Assembly: GCF_000519085.1 (NCBI RefSeq)
Contig: NZ_KI912577.1
Span: 4,148,035 to 4,212,034 of the forward strand
Origin: Methylobacterium sp. 10
GTDB taxonomy: Bacteria; Pseudomonadota; Alphaproteobacteria; Rhizobiales; Beijerinckiaceae
Length of the DNA stretch: 64,000 nucleotides
Reading direction: 5' to 3'
Within the stretch, counting starts at the first letter, position 1; every line of letters starts with the position of its first letter. A model generated the notes under the pieces. The model was not told the DNA's origin. It searched no databases and saw nothing but the letters and a program-made list of their open reading frames with translations. Below, one piece after another: positions 43,043 through 52,400 of this stretch. The position numbers were made by a program, and so were the translations under genes.

Positions 43043-44134
43043 CTACCAGACCGGCTCGAGGCGGATCTCGGCGGGCATCGGGTTATCGATGGTGGGTAGC
43101 GCGTAGAGCCGGGCGAAGTTCACCGCCGATGCCGCGATCCAGGCACCCTGTTTCAGCCTCCCCACGATCCCGCCCTGCGCCTTGGCGTCGGCGAGCTTGT
43201 TGGAGCAGACGAGGAGCCGGTCGAGGGCTGCCTTGAACTTCGGGTTGTCGAGGTCGAGGGTGAGCGGGAAGGTCTGTTTCGAGATGTCGGAGGTGATCCG
43301 GAACACCTTGAAGTCGTAATCGGTCGGATCGACCCCGAGCGCCTTGTGGAAATGCGGTCGGCAATGGTCGCGCACATACATGGTCGCGAAGACGGCGAGC
43401 AGGAAAAACTTGATCCAGTAGCGGTTGATCCCCGTGGTCAGCTTGGGGTTGGCCCGCATCAGCAGCGCGAAGGCCTCGCCGTGGCGGAACTCGTCGTTGC
43501 ACCACTTCTCGAACCACTTGAAAATCGGGTGGAAGCGCCGGTCCGGATTGCGTTCCAGCTCCCTGAAAATCGTGATGTAGCGGGCGTAGCCGATCTTCTC
43601 GGAAAGATAGGTGGCGTAGAAGATGAACTTCGGCCGGAAGAAGGTGTATTTCTTGGACTTAGTCAGGAAGCCCAGGTCGACGCCGATGCCGAAATCCTTG
43701 AGCACGTCGTTGATGAAGCCGGCGTGCCGCGCCTCGTCGCGGCTCATGAAGCCGAACAGCTCGCGAATATCGGGGTTCTTGGCGCGCTTCCTCATCTCCG
43801 CGTAGAGCACGCAGCCGGAGAACTCGGCGGTGATCGACGAGACGAGGAAATCCATGAACTCCTTGCGCAGGTCCGGATCGAGGCCGGACATGTCGAGGTC
43901 GAACTCCTCGTTGCGGGTGAAGTGGCGCTTGTTCGGGTCGGCGCGCAGCTCCGCGATCAGGATGTCCCATTGCTTGCGCACGGGCTCCACATCGGTGCGG
44001 TCGAGTTCCTCGAAATCCGTGGTGTAGAAGCGGGGCGAGAGGAAGGTCGTCTCCTGGGCGGCCTTGGTGCCCTCGTTCATGGGCAGCTTCGGCGTGACGG
44101 CCTTCGGGGCCTGGTGCTGGATCGAGACGTTCAC
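43043..44134 (-). CDS. acsF: Aerobic Mg-protoporphyrin IX monomethyl ester cyclase
   Basis: O2-dependent di-iron enzyme that forms the fifth (isocyclic) ring. It has 363 residues from the GTG at 44134, which overlaps the stop of the upstream small gene (GTGA). Di-iron ligand motifs are visible: Glu in TAEFSGCVLYAEM, then SRDEARHAGFIND and CNDEFRHGEAFALL. No anaerobic bchE was found in the window, which fits an aerobic phototroph. Confidence 0.97.
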   Translation of the reverse strand: MNVSIQHQAPKAVTPKLPMNEGTKAAQETTFLSPRFYTTDFEELDRTDVEPVRKQWDILIAELRADPNKRHFTRNEEFDLDMSGLDPDLRKEFMDFLVSSITAEFSGCVLYAEMRKRAKNPDIRELFGFMSRDEARHAGFINDVLKDFGIGVDLGFLTKSKKYTFFRPKFIFYATYLSEKIGYARYITIFRELERNPDRRFHPIFKWFEKWCNDEFRHGEAFALLMRANPKLTTGINRYWIKFFLLAVFATMYVRDHCRPHFHKALGVDPTDYDFKVFRITSDISKQTFPLTLDLDNPKFKAALDRLLVCSNKLADAKAQGGIVGRLKQGAWIAASAVNFARLYALPTIDNPMPAEIRLEPVW

Positions 44135-44430
44135 AGGCGCCTCCTCTCTGAGAAGCTGACTTCGTAGAGTTCGGTGAGCTCGAAATGGCCGGCGAACTTG
44201 GTCCAGAACCGCTCCAGGATGCCGGCACGGGTGACCGTGGCGGTACGGCGGACCACGAGGCGCTCGCCATAGGGGACGGAGGTCGGCGCGTCGTGGACCT
44301 GGACTTCGTCGCCCGGCTCGATCTCGAACGTGGCGTCCAGGGTCACGTGGGCGTGGAGCGTCTCGGGGGTCTGCTCGATCTCGACGGTGCAGGGTACCTC
44401 GACGGTACGACGTCCGAACGACGCGATCAT
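44131..44430 (-). CDS. Conserved PGC protein between puhC and acsF (99 aa)
   Basis: A small soluble protein of 99 residues with no signal or membrane helix. It is rich in beta-type sequence (TVEVPCTVEIEQTPETLHAH, FEIEPGDEVQVHD). Genes of this size sit between puhC and acsF in many alphaproteobacterial PGCs, but I do not recall an established function. It overlaps both neighbours by four bases, so it is co-translated with them; a role in cyclase or reaction-centre assembly is an inference. Confidence 0.8.
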   Translation of the reverse strand: MIASFGRRTVEVPCTVEIEQTPETLHAHVTLDATFEIEPGDEVQVHDAPTSVPYGERLVVRRTATVTRAGILERFWTKFAGHFELTELYEVSFSERRRL

Positions 44431-44900
44431 CGGGCGGCTCCGCTGTCGGCGAGCCTCGTCTCGGGGAGGAGCCTCGTGAAGGCGACGAAGTTCGACGGGC
44501 CGAAGGCACCGAGATTGACGGCGCGACCCGTCGACGGGTCGGAGAGTTCGAGGCCGCCGTCGGCAAAGCGCGTCAGGCGGAAGGGTTGCTCCCGGCCGAG
44601 GCCGGCTCGCAGGCGGGCCTGGCCGAAGCCGCGCAGGGTGGCGCGGACGAAATTGTCCTGACCGGGCTCGATCGTGGCGATGACGTCCTGTGAGCGCGCA
44701 TCCCGGATGACGATGGCGCCGTCGGCGCGGTCCTCCGGGTTCAGGTCGACGGAGCGGACGATCCGGGCCGGCGGCATGTGCGAGAGGCCGATCCCCTCGC
44801 TGCGGCCGACCCCGACCACGACGGTCACGAACCCCATGAGCCCGAGTGCCCCGATGACCAGCGGTCGCGGAATCCGGGCGGCATCAGCCTTCGCCGTCAT
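44427..44900 (-). CDS. puhC: Photosynthetic complex assembly protein PuhC
   Basis: Membrane-anchored assembly factor of 157 residues. One N-terminal helix (RPLVIGALGLMGFVTVVVGV) is followed by a periplasmic domain with DARSQDVIATIEPGQDNFVR and AVNLGAFGPSNFVAFTRLLP, both typical of PuhC. It is required for normal reaction-centre and LH1 assembly in Rhodobacter. It starts 18 bases after the puhB stop and overlaps the next gene. Confidence 0.92.
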   Translation of the reverse strand: MTAKADAARIPRPLVIGALGLMGFVTVVVGVGRSEGIGLSHMPPARIVRSVDLNPEDRADGAIVIRDARSQDVIATIEPGQDNFVRATLRGFGQARLRAGLGREQPFRLTRFADGGLELSDPSTGRAVNLGAFGPSNFVAFTRLLPETRLADSGAAR

Positions 44901-44918
44901 CGCGTCTCCTCCCTGATT

Positions 44919-45605
44919 TCAACTCGCGTTGGCGAGGCGCGGCGGGCGGACGGGCCGCTGCCGCGCGACCACCATAGGAGTCGCAGTTTCCTCCGTTGTG
45001 TCAAGTGCGCTTGACAGTGCGCGAGCGAGGATTTCCGCGGCGAGCTTTGCATCCGGTACCGATCGCATCATCGGTTCGGGGTTCGTGACGGCCCAGGGAC
45101 GGGCATGCGGCCAGAGATGGAGGTAGGCTACGCGGTTGCCCCGACGCAGCCGTAAAGGCAGGTCGCCACTCCCGTCCGTAAAGACCTTGCAACCCGCGCC
45201 CTCGATCAGGCCGAACGGCAGGTTGAGGGTCATCGGCAGGGCGATGCCGAGGCGCATCACCACCCGGCGGTTGGTGATGGTGTAGGTGGTCGAGCGCGCC
45301 GAGAGCCAGCCGAGGAGGCCGAGGAGCGCGACTGCGCCGGCGCCGACGAGGAGGGTCGGCCCGGCGAGAAGCAGGGCCTGTCCAAAGGCACCCTCGCCGA
45401 GGGGCGGGATCGCCGCCCACAGGGCCAGTCCGACGAACCAGAGGCCGACGAGGCGGGCATGCAGCGCCCGCGCGGCGATGCCGAAGGCGCAGGGACGACC
45501 CTGCCAGAGGATGTGCTCTCCGGGCGGCAGGGGCGCGGGCAGGCCCGGCGGCGCGTCGAAGGCGTTGGCGGGCACGCCGAGGGGGGATTTCGCGGCGCGG
45601 CTCAC
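44919..45605 (-). CDS. puhB: Reaction-centre assembly protein PuhB
   Basis: Membrane protein of 228 residues that assists reaction-centre assembly. The N-terminal PLPPGEHILWQGRPCAFGIA and the PH-like part (TTYTITNRRVVMRLGIALPM) are characteristic. Two or three hydrophobic helices lie around residues 50-100. The GTG at 45605 overlaps the puhA stop (GTGA). A PpsR-type box lies in its last 30 codons. Confidence 0.93.
   Translation of the reverse strand: MSRAAKSPLGVPANAFDAPPGLPAPLPPGEHILWQGRPCAFGIAARALHARLVGLWFVGLALWAAIPPLGEGAFGQALLLAGPTLLVGAGAVALLGLLGWLSARSTTYTITNRRVVMRLGIALPMTLNLPFGLIEGAGCKVFTDGSGDLPLRLRRGNRVAYLHLWPHARPWAVTNPEPMMRSVPDAKLAAEILARALSSALDTTEETATPMVVARQRPVRPPRLANAS
44999..45016. 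promoter_or_regulatory. PpsR-type box inside the end of puhB
   Basis: TGTCAAGTGCGCTTGACA is a near-perfect palindrome matching TGT-N12-ACA. It lies about 100 bases upstream of puhC within coding sequence. No good -10/-35 pair was found nearby, so it may be an internal operator, an auxiliary site or chance. Confidence 0.5.
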
Positions 45606-46375
45606 AGGAACGGCTCCTGGCGCCCGGCCGTGGCGTAGAGGGTGCCGGCGCCGAAGAAGGCCATGATCCGCTCCTCCTCGTAGAGGGTCACCGAGTCGGG
45701 GTCCTTCTGGCCGGGAATGTCGGCGAACTGGTGGGCGAGCAGGGCCTCGGTCTTCACCGTGCGCGAGAACCGCCCGGTCCGGCAGAAGGTGTTGGGCATC
45801 AGCACCCGGCGCCCGCCCGAGCCGAGCTCGACCTCGATGTAGCGGACCATGGATTCGCCGCGGTCGATCCAGAGGTCGGTGACGGTGCCGGCCACCTGCC
45901 GGTCGGCGCCGAACACGGTCATGCCGATCGGGTTCGGGCCGTCCTCATGGACCACGAAATGCTCGGCGACCCGCAGGGGGACGATCCGCTTCTCGTCGTC
46001 CCAGGTGCGGTCGTGGTGGTCGTCGCGATCGGCATAGGAGCCAGGGCCGATGTGGTCGTGCAGGCCGTCGCCGTCCGGCTCCAGGGGCGAGCCGGGCCAG
46101 ACCTCGCGCTTGTGGCCCTTGTAGTTCCAGGCCGGCTGCATGTCGGTCTGGGGTGCGGTCTTCACCAGGCCGTTGGAGAGCAGGAACTGCTTCGGGCTCG
46201 GGATCAGGATCGGGTCGGGGCGCTTGAGGCGGCCGGCCGCCTCGCTCTCCAGGGGATAGCCTTCGCGGCGATCCTCCTGGCGCAGGTAGAAGACGAGGCC
46301 GGCGAAGAAGATCCAGAACGCGTAGAGCACGACCTGGGCGACATCGACATAGCCCGTGATTTCACCTCTTGGCAT
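45602..46375 (-). CDS. puhA: Reaction-centre H subunit
   Basis: Third reaction-centre subunit, which caps the L-M core on the cytoplasmic side and shapes proton delivery to QB. It has 257 residues: one N-terminal membrane helix (DVAQVVLYAFWIFFAGLVFY), then a cytosolic beta domain with PLRVAEHFVVHEDGPNPIGM and GTVTDLWIDRGESMVRYIEV. It follows lhaA by 2 bases and overlaps puhB. Confidence 0.97.
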   Translation of the reverse strand: MPRGEITGYVDVAQVVLYAFWIFFAGLVFYLRQEDRREGYPLESEAAGRLKRPDPILIPSPKQFLLSNGLVKTAPQTDMQPAWNYKGHKREVWPGSPLEPDGDGLHDHIGPGSYADRDDHHDRTWDDEKRIVPLRVAEHFVVHEDGPNPIGMTVFGADRQVAGTVTDLWIDRGESMVRYIEVELGSGGRRVLMPNTFCRTGRFSRTVKTEALLAHQFADIPGQKDPDSVTLYEEERIMAFFGAGTLYATAGRQEPFL

Positions 46376-46377
46376 GA

Positions 46378-47838
46378 TCAGGCTCCTTGACCGGGAACGG
46401 AGGACGGCAGGAGGGCGCGTGCCTCCCTGTCGCGGGTGGCGGTGTCACGACCGGTGGTGTCGCGGACCAGGGGGCCGATGGCGACGAGGGTCGCGAACAG
46501 CAGGGCGATCTCGATGTGGTAGACGATGAGGTAGCCCACGGACGGATCGCTCATGGCCTCGCCGAGCGCGCCGGATGCCGAGAGGCTGGAGCCCACGTCC
46601 CGCAGGATGCCGCTCGCGGCGATGGCGATGCCGGCCGCACTGGCCTGGACCGCGCCCCAGGCGCCGAGCGCCAGGCCGGTATCCTCGGGCCCCGCCTTCG
46701 CCATGGAGGCGGTGAGCGTGCCGTGGGCGAACAGCCCGCCGCCGAGGCCGATCAGCGTGACGCCCGTGGTGAAGAGCTGGGCTGAGGCGAGGGGGGCCGC
46801 GAAGATCACCGCCGAGAAGGCCATGATGCCGACCCCGCTGCCGGCGGCCGCCACCCGGAACGGATCGCCGCCTCGGTTGAGCCAGCGCGCGGCCAGCATC
46901 AGCCCGACCCCGCCGCCGGCCGCGAGCATGGCGGTGAGCGCAGTGGTGGCGGCCACCGGCAGGTGCAGGATCTGTCCGCCATAGGGCTCGAGCAGGATGT
47001 CCTGCATCGAGAAGGCCGCGGTACCGAGCCCCGTGGCCACGAGGCGCCGGCGGGCGAGGCCGCTGTCGGCATAGGTGGCCCAGGATTGCGAGAAGCTCGG
47101 GCGCGGCAGGTCCGTCGCCGTGCGTCCGGGCTGTCGCGCCTCCTGCTTCCACAGGGCGATGCCGTTGAGCACGATGGTCACGACGGCCGCGCCCTGGATC
47201 ACCTGGATCAGCCGCAGGGCCGAGAAATTCGCCAGAGCCAAGCCGAAGGCGATGGCGCTGACCATCATGCCGGCGAGCAGCATGGCGCAGAGGAGCGCCA
47301 CCACCCTCGGCCGGGCATGGGCGGGGGCGAGATCGGTGGCCAGAGCCAGCCCCACGGTCTGGGTGGTATGGAGGCCGGCCCCCACCATGACGAAGGCCAA
47401 AGCCGCGGCCACATGGCCGGGCCAGACCGGGCCGGTGGTGTCGCCGGACAGGATCAGCAGGGAGAACGGCATGATGGCGAGCCCGCCGAACTGCAGCAGC
47501 GTGCCGAACCAGATGTAGGGGACGCGGCGCCAGCCGAGCACCGAACGGTGGGTGTCCGAGCGGAAGCCGACCAGGGCCCGCAAGGGTGCGAAGACCAGGG
47601 GCAGCGACAGCATCACCGCCACGATCCAGGCCGGGACTTCGAGCTCGACGATCATCACCCGGTTCAGCGTGCCGATGAGGAGCACGGCGGCCATGCCCAC
47701 CGTCACCTGGAACAGCGACAGCCGCAGCAGCCTCCCCAGCGGCAGCTCCGGCGTCGCCGCATCGGCGAAGGGCAGGAACGGCATCAGGCCGGGGCCGAGG
47801 CGCGTGAGCAGGCGTGCGGTGAGGTCGGCGGGTTTCAT
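46378..47838 (-). CDS. lhaA: LH1 assembly protein LhaA (PucC family)
   Basis: Twelve-helix major-facilitator-type protein of 486 residues, related to PucC and thought to supply bacteriochlorophyll to nascent LH1. Typical segments are LRLSLFQVTVGMAAVLLIGT, LNRVMIVELEVPAWIVA and GLGTAAFSMQDILLEPYGG. It sits in the invariant place between bchM and puhA, and its start overlaps the bchM stop (ATGA). Confidence 0.95.
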   Translation of the reverse strand: MKPADLTARLLTRLGPGLMPFLPFADAATPELPLGRLLRLSLFQVTVGMAAVLLIGTLNRVMIVELEVPAWIVAVMLSLPLVFAPLRALVGFRSDTHRSVLGWRRVPYIWFGTLLQFGGLAIMPFSLLILSGDTTGPVWPGHVAAALAFVMVGAGLHTTQTVGLALATDLAPAHARPRVVALLCAMLLAGMMVSAIAFGLALANFSALRLIQVIQGAAVVTIVLNGIALWKQEARQPGRTATDLPRPSFSQSWATYADSGLARRRLVATGLGTAAFSMQDILLEPYGGQILHLPVAATTALTAMLAAGGGVGLMLAARWLNRGGDPFRVAAAGSGVGIMAFSAVIFAAPLASAQLFTTGVTLIGLGGGLFAHGTLTASMAKAGPEDTGLALGAWGAVQASAAGIAIAASGILRDVGSSLSASGALGEAMSDPSVGYLIVYHIEIALLFATLVAIGPLVRDTTGRDTATRDREARALLPSSVPGQGA

Positions 47839-48578
47839 GACAGGCCCCCTCCCCCTTGCGGGAAGAGGTGGGGAAGAGAGGTGCGCGCCAGCTCGACGGC
47901 GTTCGAGAGATAGAACCCGCTGTTGACCCGCCGCGTCCGCCCCACGGCGAACCCGGCAAGCGCGGCCTCCCTGCCGATCCGGCGGCGCAGGCCGCTTTCG
48001 GTGATCGGCACGATGGCGGGCGCCCGGTCGCCGCGCGGGAAGAGCCGGCCGGCGGCGTGCATCACGGTCAGAAGCGCCGTACGCGGGGCCACGGTGAAGA
48101 CCAGGGATCCGTCGGTACGCGGGCCGAGTTCGGCGAGCGCGCGGACGATGTCGCCGGCGCCGTAATGGATCAGCGAATCCATGGCGACGACATGGTCGAA
48201 GCAGCCGAGCCGGGGGTCGAGCATGTCGCCGACGCGGAAGTCGATATGGTGGCCGCCGAGAAGCTCGGCGCTGCGCTCGCGGGCGAGGCCCACCAGCGTC
48301 GGCGACACGTCGATGGCGACCACCTCCGCTCCCCGCCGGGCGGCCTCGACGCTGAGGGCTCCCGTCCCGCAGCCGGCATCGAGGACACGCCGGCCGGTGA
48401 GGTCGTCGGGGAGCCAGGAGAGCAGGTTCGCCCGCATGGCGTCCCGCCCCGCCCGCACCGTGGCGCGGATCTTCGAGACCGGGGCGTCCGTGGTGAGACG
48501 GGCCCAGGCCTCCACCGCCGTGCGGTCGAAATAGGTGGTCAGCTGCGTGCGGCGCGCCGCGTAGCTGGTGCTCGTCAT
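47835..48578 (-). CDS. bchM: Mg-protoporphyrin IX methyltransferase
   Basis: SAM-dependent enzyme that methylates the ring C propionate of Mg-protoporphyrin IX before ring closure by AcsF. It has 247 residues with the SAM motif GRRVLDAGCGTGALSVEAAR and the family-typical YFDRTAVEAWARLT and FTVAPRTALLTVMHAAGRLF. The last ten or so residues (LFPQGGGGLS) are coded by a fragment of a type A repeat. The ATG at 48578 is 11 bases after the bchL stop. Confidence 0.96.
   Translation of the reverse strand: MTSTSYAARRTQLTTYFDRTAVEAWARLTTDAPVSKIRATVRAGRDAMRANLLSWLPDDLTGRRVLDAGCGTGALSVEAARRGAEVVAIDVSPTLVGLARERSAELLGGHHIDFRVGDMLDPRLGCFDHVVAMDSLIHYGAGDIVRALAELGPRTDGSLVFTVAPRTALLTVMHAAGRLFPRGDRAPAIVPITESGLRRRIGREAALAGFAVGRTRRVNSGFYLSNAVELARTSLPHLFPQGGGGLS
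47844..47876. repeat. Type A repeat fragment at the end of bchM
   Basis: The run ccccctcccccttgcgggaagaggtggggaaga resembles one arm of the type A elements at 9855 and 13135. It supplies the final codons of bchM just before its stop, which overlaps the lhaA start. Confidence 0.6.
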
Positions 48579-48589
48579 GGCGCCCACCC

Positions 48590-49483
48590 TCAATCGAACC
48601 CGAGGAACTCGAACAGGTCGCGGTCCTTCATCGGCATCGCCGAGAGCGGCTTGCCGCCGGCCCAGAGATGGGCGGCGAGGCGCATGTACTCGTCGGTCAC
48701 CGCGATCAGTTCCGGCGTCGGCTCCATCTCGAACAGGGTCGATTTCTTGAGGCGCGAGCGCCGGACCACGTCGAGGTCGGGGAAATGCGCGATGCGCTCC
48801 AGGCCGACGGCGGCGTTGAAGCGGTCGATCTCGTCGGTCTTGGCCGAGCGGTTGGCGATGACGCCGCCGAGGCGTACCGGATAGTTCTTCGACTTCGAGT
48901 GGATCGCGGCGACGATCCGGTTCATGGCGAAGATCGAATCGAAGTCGTTGGCGGTGACGATCAGCGCCTGGTCGGCATGCTGGAGCGGTGAGGCGAAGCC
49001 GCCGCAGACCACGTCGCCGAGCACGTCGAAGATGACGACGTCGGTGTCCTCCAGGAGATGATGCTCTTTCAGGAGCTTTACCGTCTGGCCGACCACGTAG
49101 CCGCCGCAGCCGGTGCCCGCGGGGGGGCCGCCAGCCTCCACGCACATCACGCCGTTGTAGCCCTCGGCCACGAAATCCTCGATCCGCAATTCCTCGGAAT
49201 GGAACTGCACGGCCTCCAGGGCATCGATCACCGTGGGGGCGAGGCGCTTGGTCAGGGTGAAGGTCGAATCGTGCTTCGGATCGCAGCCGATCTGCAGCAC
49301 GCGCTTGCCGAGCTTGGAGAAGGCCACCGACAGGTTCGACGAAGTGGTCGACTTGCCGATGCCGCCCTTGCCGTAGACGGCGAAGACCTTCGCCGTGCCG
49401 ATCTTCAGGCCTGGGTCGAGCTCGACCTGGAGGCTGCCTTCCTCGCGGCGCGTGGCCACTGGGTTTCGGATGGCGATGTTCAT
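48590..49483 (-). CDS. bchL: Protochlorophyllide reductase iron protein BchL
   Basis: ATP-dependent reductase component of the dark-operative protochlorophyllide oxidoreductase, homologous to nitrogenase Fe protein. The 297-residue protein has Walker A GKGGIGKS at residues 38-45, switch motif GCDPKHDSTFTLT, and the 4Fe-4S cysteines in GTGCGGYVVG and DVVCGGFASP. The ATG overlaps the bchH stop. It donates electrons to BchN-BchB. Confidence 0.98.
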   Translation of the reverse strand: MNIAIRNPVATRREEGSLQVELDPGLKIGTAKVFAVYGKGGIGKSTTSSNLSVAFSKLGKRVLQIGCDPKHDSTFTLTKRLAPTVIDALEAVQFHSEELRIEDFVAEGYNGVMCVEAGGPPAGTGCGGYVVGQTVKLLKEHHLLEDTDVVIFDVLGDVVCGGFASPLQHADQALIVTANDFDSIFAMNRIVAAIHSKSKNYPVRLGGVIANRSAKTDEIDRFNAAVGLERIAHFPDLDVVRRSRLKKSTLFEMEPTPELIAVTDEYMRLAAHLWAGGKPLSAMPMKDRDLFEFLGFD

Positions 49484-52400
49484 GCGGCGACCCCTGCGGT
49501 GATGCCTTCGAGACGGTCTTCGAGCTCCTCCTCGGCACGGTCGAGCGCGTCGCGCGTGGCCGCGTCGGGAGTCCAGAAGCCGCGTTGGTGCGCCTCGATC
49601 AGCCGGTGCGCGACCTTGGCCGACGCGGTCGGGTTGAGGGCGGCGAGGCGCTCGCGCATCGCCGGATCGAGGAGGTAGGTCTCGGTGATGCGCTGGTAGA
49701 TCCAGGGCGCGACGGCGTTGGAAGTGGCCGACCAGCCCATGGTGTTGGTGAGATGCGCCTCGATCTGGCGCACGCCCTCGTAGCCGTGACCGAGCATGCC
49801 CTCCGTCCATTTCGGGTTGAGCATGCGGGTCCGGGTCTCCAGGGAGACCTGCTCCGAGAGGGAGCGCACGACGCCCTCCCCTCTGGTCTGGTCGCTGATG
49901 AAGATCGGCACGGCCTCGCCCTTGGCGCGGGCCACCGCCCGGCCCATCCCGCCGAGACCGTCGAAGTAATGGTCGACGGAGGTCACCCCGACCTCCACCG
50001 AATCGAGGTTCTGGTAGGCGAGATCGACCTTGGCGAGCACGCTGCCCATCAGGGCGCGCTGGGCGGTGGGCCGGCCGTTGCGGCCATAGGCGAAGGACTT
50101 TCGCCGCGAGAAGGTCTCGCTGATCTCGTCCTCGTCCTCCCAGCGGCCGGACTCGACGAGGTTGTTGACGTTGGCGCCGTAGGTGCCCTCGGCGTTGGAG
50201 AACACCCGCAGGGCGGCGGTCTCAATGTCGATGCCGTGCTCCTCCATGTGGGCGAGGGCATGCTTGCGCACGAAGTTCCGCTCCGCCGGCTCGTCGGCGG
50301 TGGCCGCGAGATAGGAGGCTTCCGCCAGCAGCTTGGTCTGGAGAGGGAGCAGATCGCGAAAAATGCCCGACAGGGTCACCATCACGTCGATGCGCGGGCG
50401 GCCGAGGTCATCGAGGGGGATCAGCGTCGCGCCGCAGAGGCGGCCATAGCCGTCGAAGCGCGGGCTCGCGCCGATCAGGGCCAGGGCCTGGGCGATGGGG
50501 CCGCCCTCGCTCTTCAGGTTGTCGGTGCCCCACAGGACCAGGGCGATGCTCTCCGGCAGGGGCGCGCCCTCGTCGCGGTAGCGGGCGAGGATGCGGGCGA
50601 CCTGCCGCGTGCCGTCGGCCACCGCGAAGGCGGAGGGCAGGCGGTAGGGGTCGAAACCGTGGATGTTGCGTCCCGTGGGCAGCACGGAGGGATTGCGCAG
50701 GAGGTCGCCGCCGGCGACCGGCGCGATGAAGCGGCCGTCCAGCGCCCGCAGCAAAGCGGGAAGCTCGTGGTCTTGCGCCAGCAGGGCGTCGGTCTCGCGC
50801 AGGGCGGCGAAGGCGGCGCGGTGCTCCTCGTCGAGGGGCAGGTTTGCTGCGGCCAGCGCCCGGTCGAGGGGTGCCCCCGCCACCAGGGCCTCGATGCCGG
50901 CGCGGTCGGGCTTCAGCCCGCCCGACGCGTCCGCCAGGGCGAGCAGCAGGTCGATCCGTTCCTCGGCGGGCGTGCCCTCGCCGACCACGTGCATTCCGTG
51001 CGGGATCAAGGTGTGTTCGAGTTCGCTGAGGGCGAGGCCGAGGGCCAGGACCCTGCCGGACATGTCCCCGAACCAGGCCGGCTCGGCCGGGGTCAGGTCG
51101 AGGGCGGAGCCCTGGGCCTGGATCATCTGGCCGAGATCGCGGCGCTCGGCTTCCGCCTCCGGCTCCAGGCCGCGCCAGCGCTCGATGGAGGCCTTGAGGT
51201 CGATGAGTCCCCGGTAGAGCCCGGCCTGGGTGAGGCTCGGGGTGAGGTAGCTCACCATGGTGGCGGCCGAGCGGCGCTTGGCGATCATGCCCTCGGACGG
51301 GTTGTTGGCGGCATAGAGGTAGACGTTGGGCAGCGGACCGATCAGGCGCTCGGGCCAGCACGAATCCGACAGGCCGGTCTGCTTGCCGGGCATGAATTCG
51401 AGCGCCCCGTGGGTGCCGAAATGCAGCACGGCATCGGCGCGGAAATCCTCGCGCAGGTAGCGGTAGAAGGCGGAGAAGGCGTGGGTCGGGGCAAAGCCGC
51501 GCTCGAACAGCAGCCGCATCGGGTCGCCCTCGTAGCCGAAGCCCGGCTGCACGCCGACGAAGACGTTGCCGAACTGCGCCCCAAGCACGAAGATCTGCGA
51601 CCCGTTGCTGTTCTGGCGGCCCGGAGCCGGACCCCATTGCGCCTCGATCTCGGAGAGATGCCGCTCGCGCCGGACATGGTCGTCGGCCGGGATGCGGTGA
51701 TGGACGTTGGCGCTGGTGCCGAAGCGGGCGGCGTTGCCCGCCAGCACCGCGTTGCGCAGGTCGTCGACGCTGTCGGGCACGGCGACGTCGTAACCGTCGG
51801 CCTTCAGGCCCGTCAGCGTGTTGTGAAGGGACTGGTAGACCGAGAGGAAGGCGGCGGTGCCGATGCTCCCGGCATTGGGCGGGAAGCCGAACAGGACGAT
51901 GGCCACCTTGCGCGCGGCCCTATCCTTCCGGCGCAGGGAGACGAGGCGCTCGACGCGGGCGGCGAGCATGTCGGCCCGCTCGAGGTGGACGCTCATGTCG
52001 CGGGCATTGGCGCCGGTCGAGCGGCTGGAGCGGCCGCCGAACACCATCGGCGCGGTGGCCCCGTCGAGTTCGGGGATCGCCACCATCATCGTGGCCTCCA
52101 CGGGGGAGAGGCCGCGGTCCGATGCCTCCCATTGCTCCACGGTCTGGAATTCGAGGGCGTGAGCGGCGAGGTAGGGGACGTCGAGGTCGCGCAGGGTGGT
52201 CTCGGCGGCGGCCGCATCGTTGTAGGCGGGGCCGCCCACCAAAGAGAACCCGGTGAGCGAGACGAGGGCGTCGATGGCGGGCCGGCCGTTGCTCCGGAAG
52301 AAGGCCTCCACCGCCGGACGGTTGTCGAGGCCGCTGGCGAAGGCCGGCACGACACTGAGCCCGCGCGCTTCGAGGGCGGCGATGACGCCGTCGTAATGGG

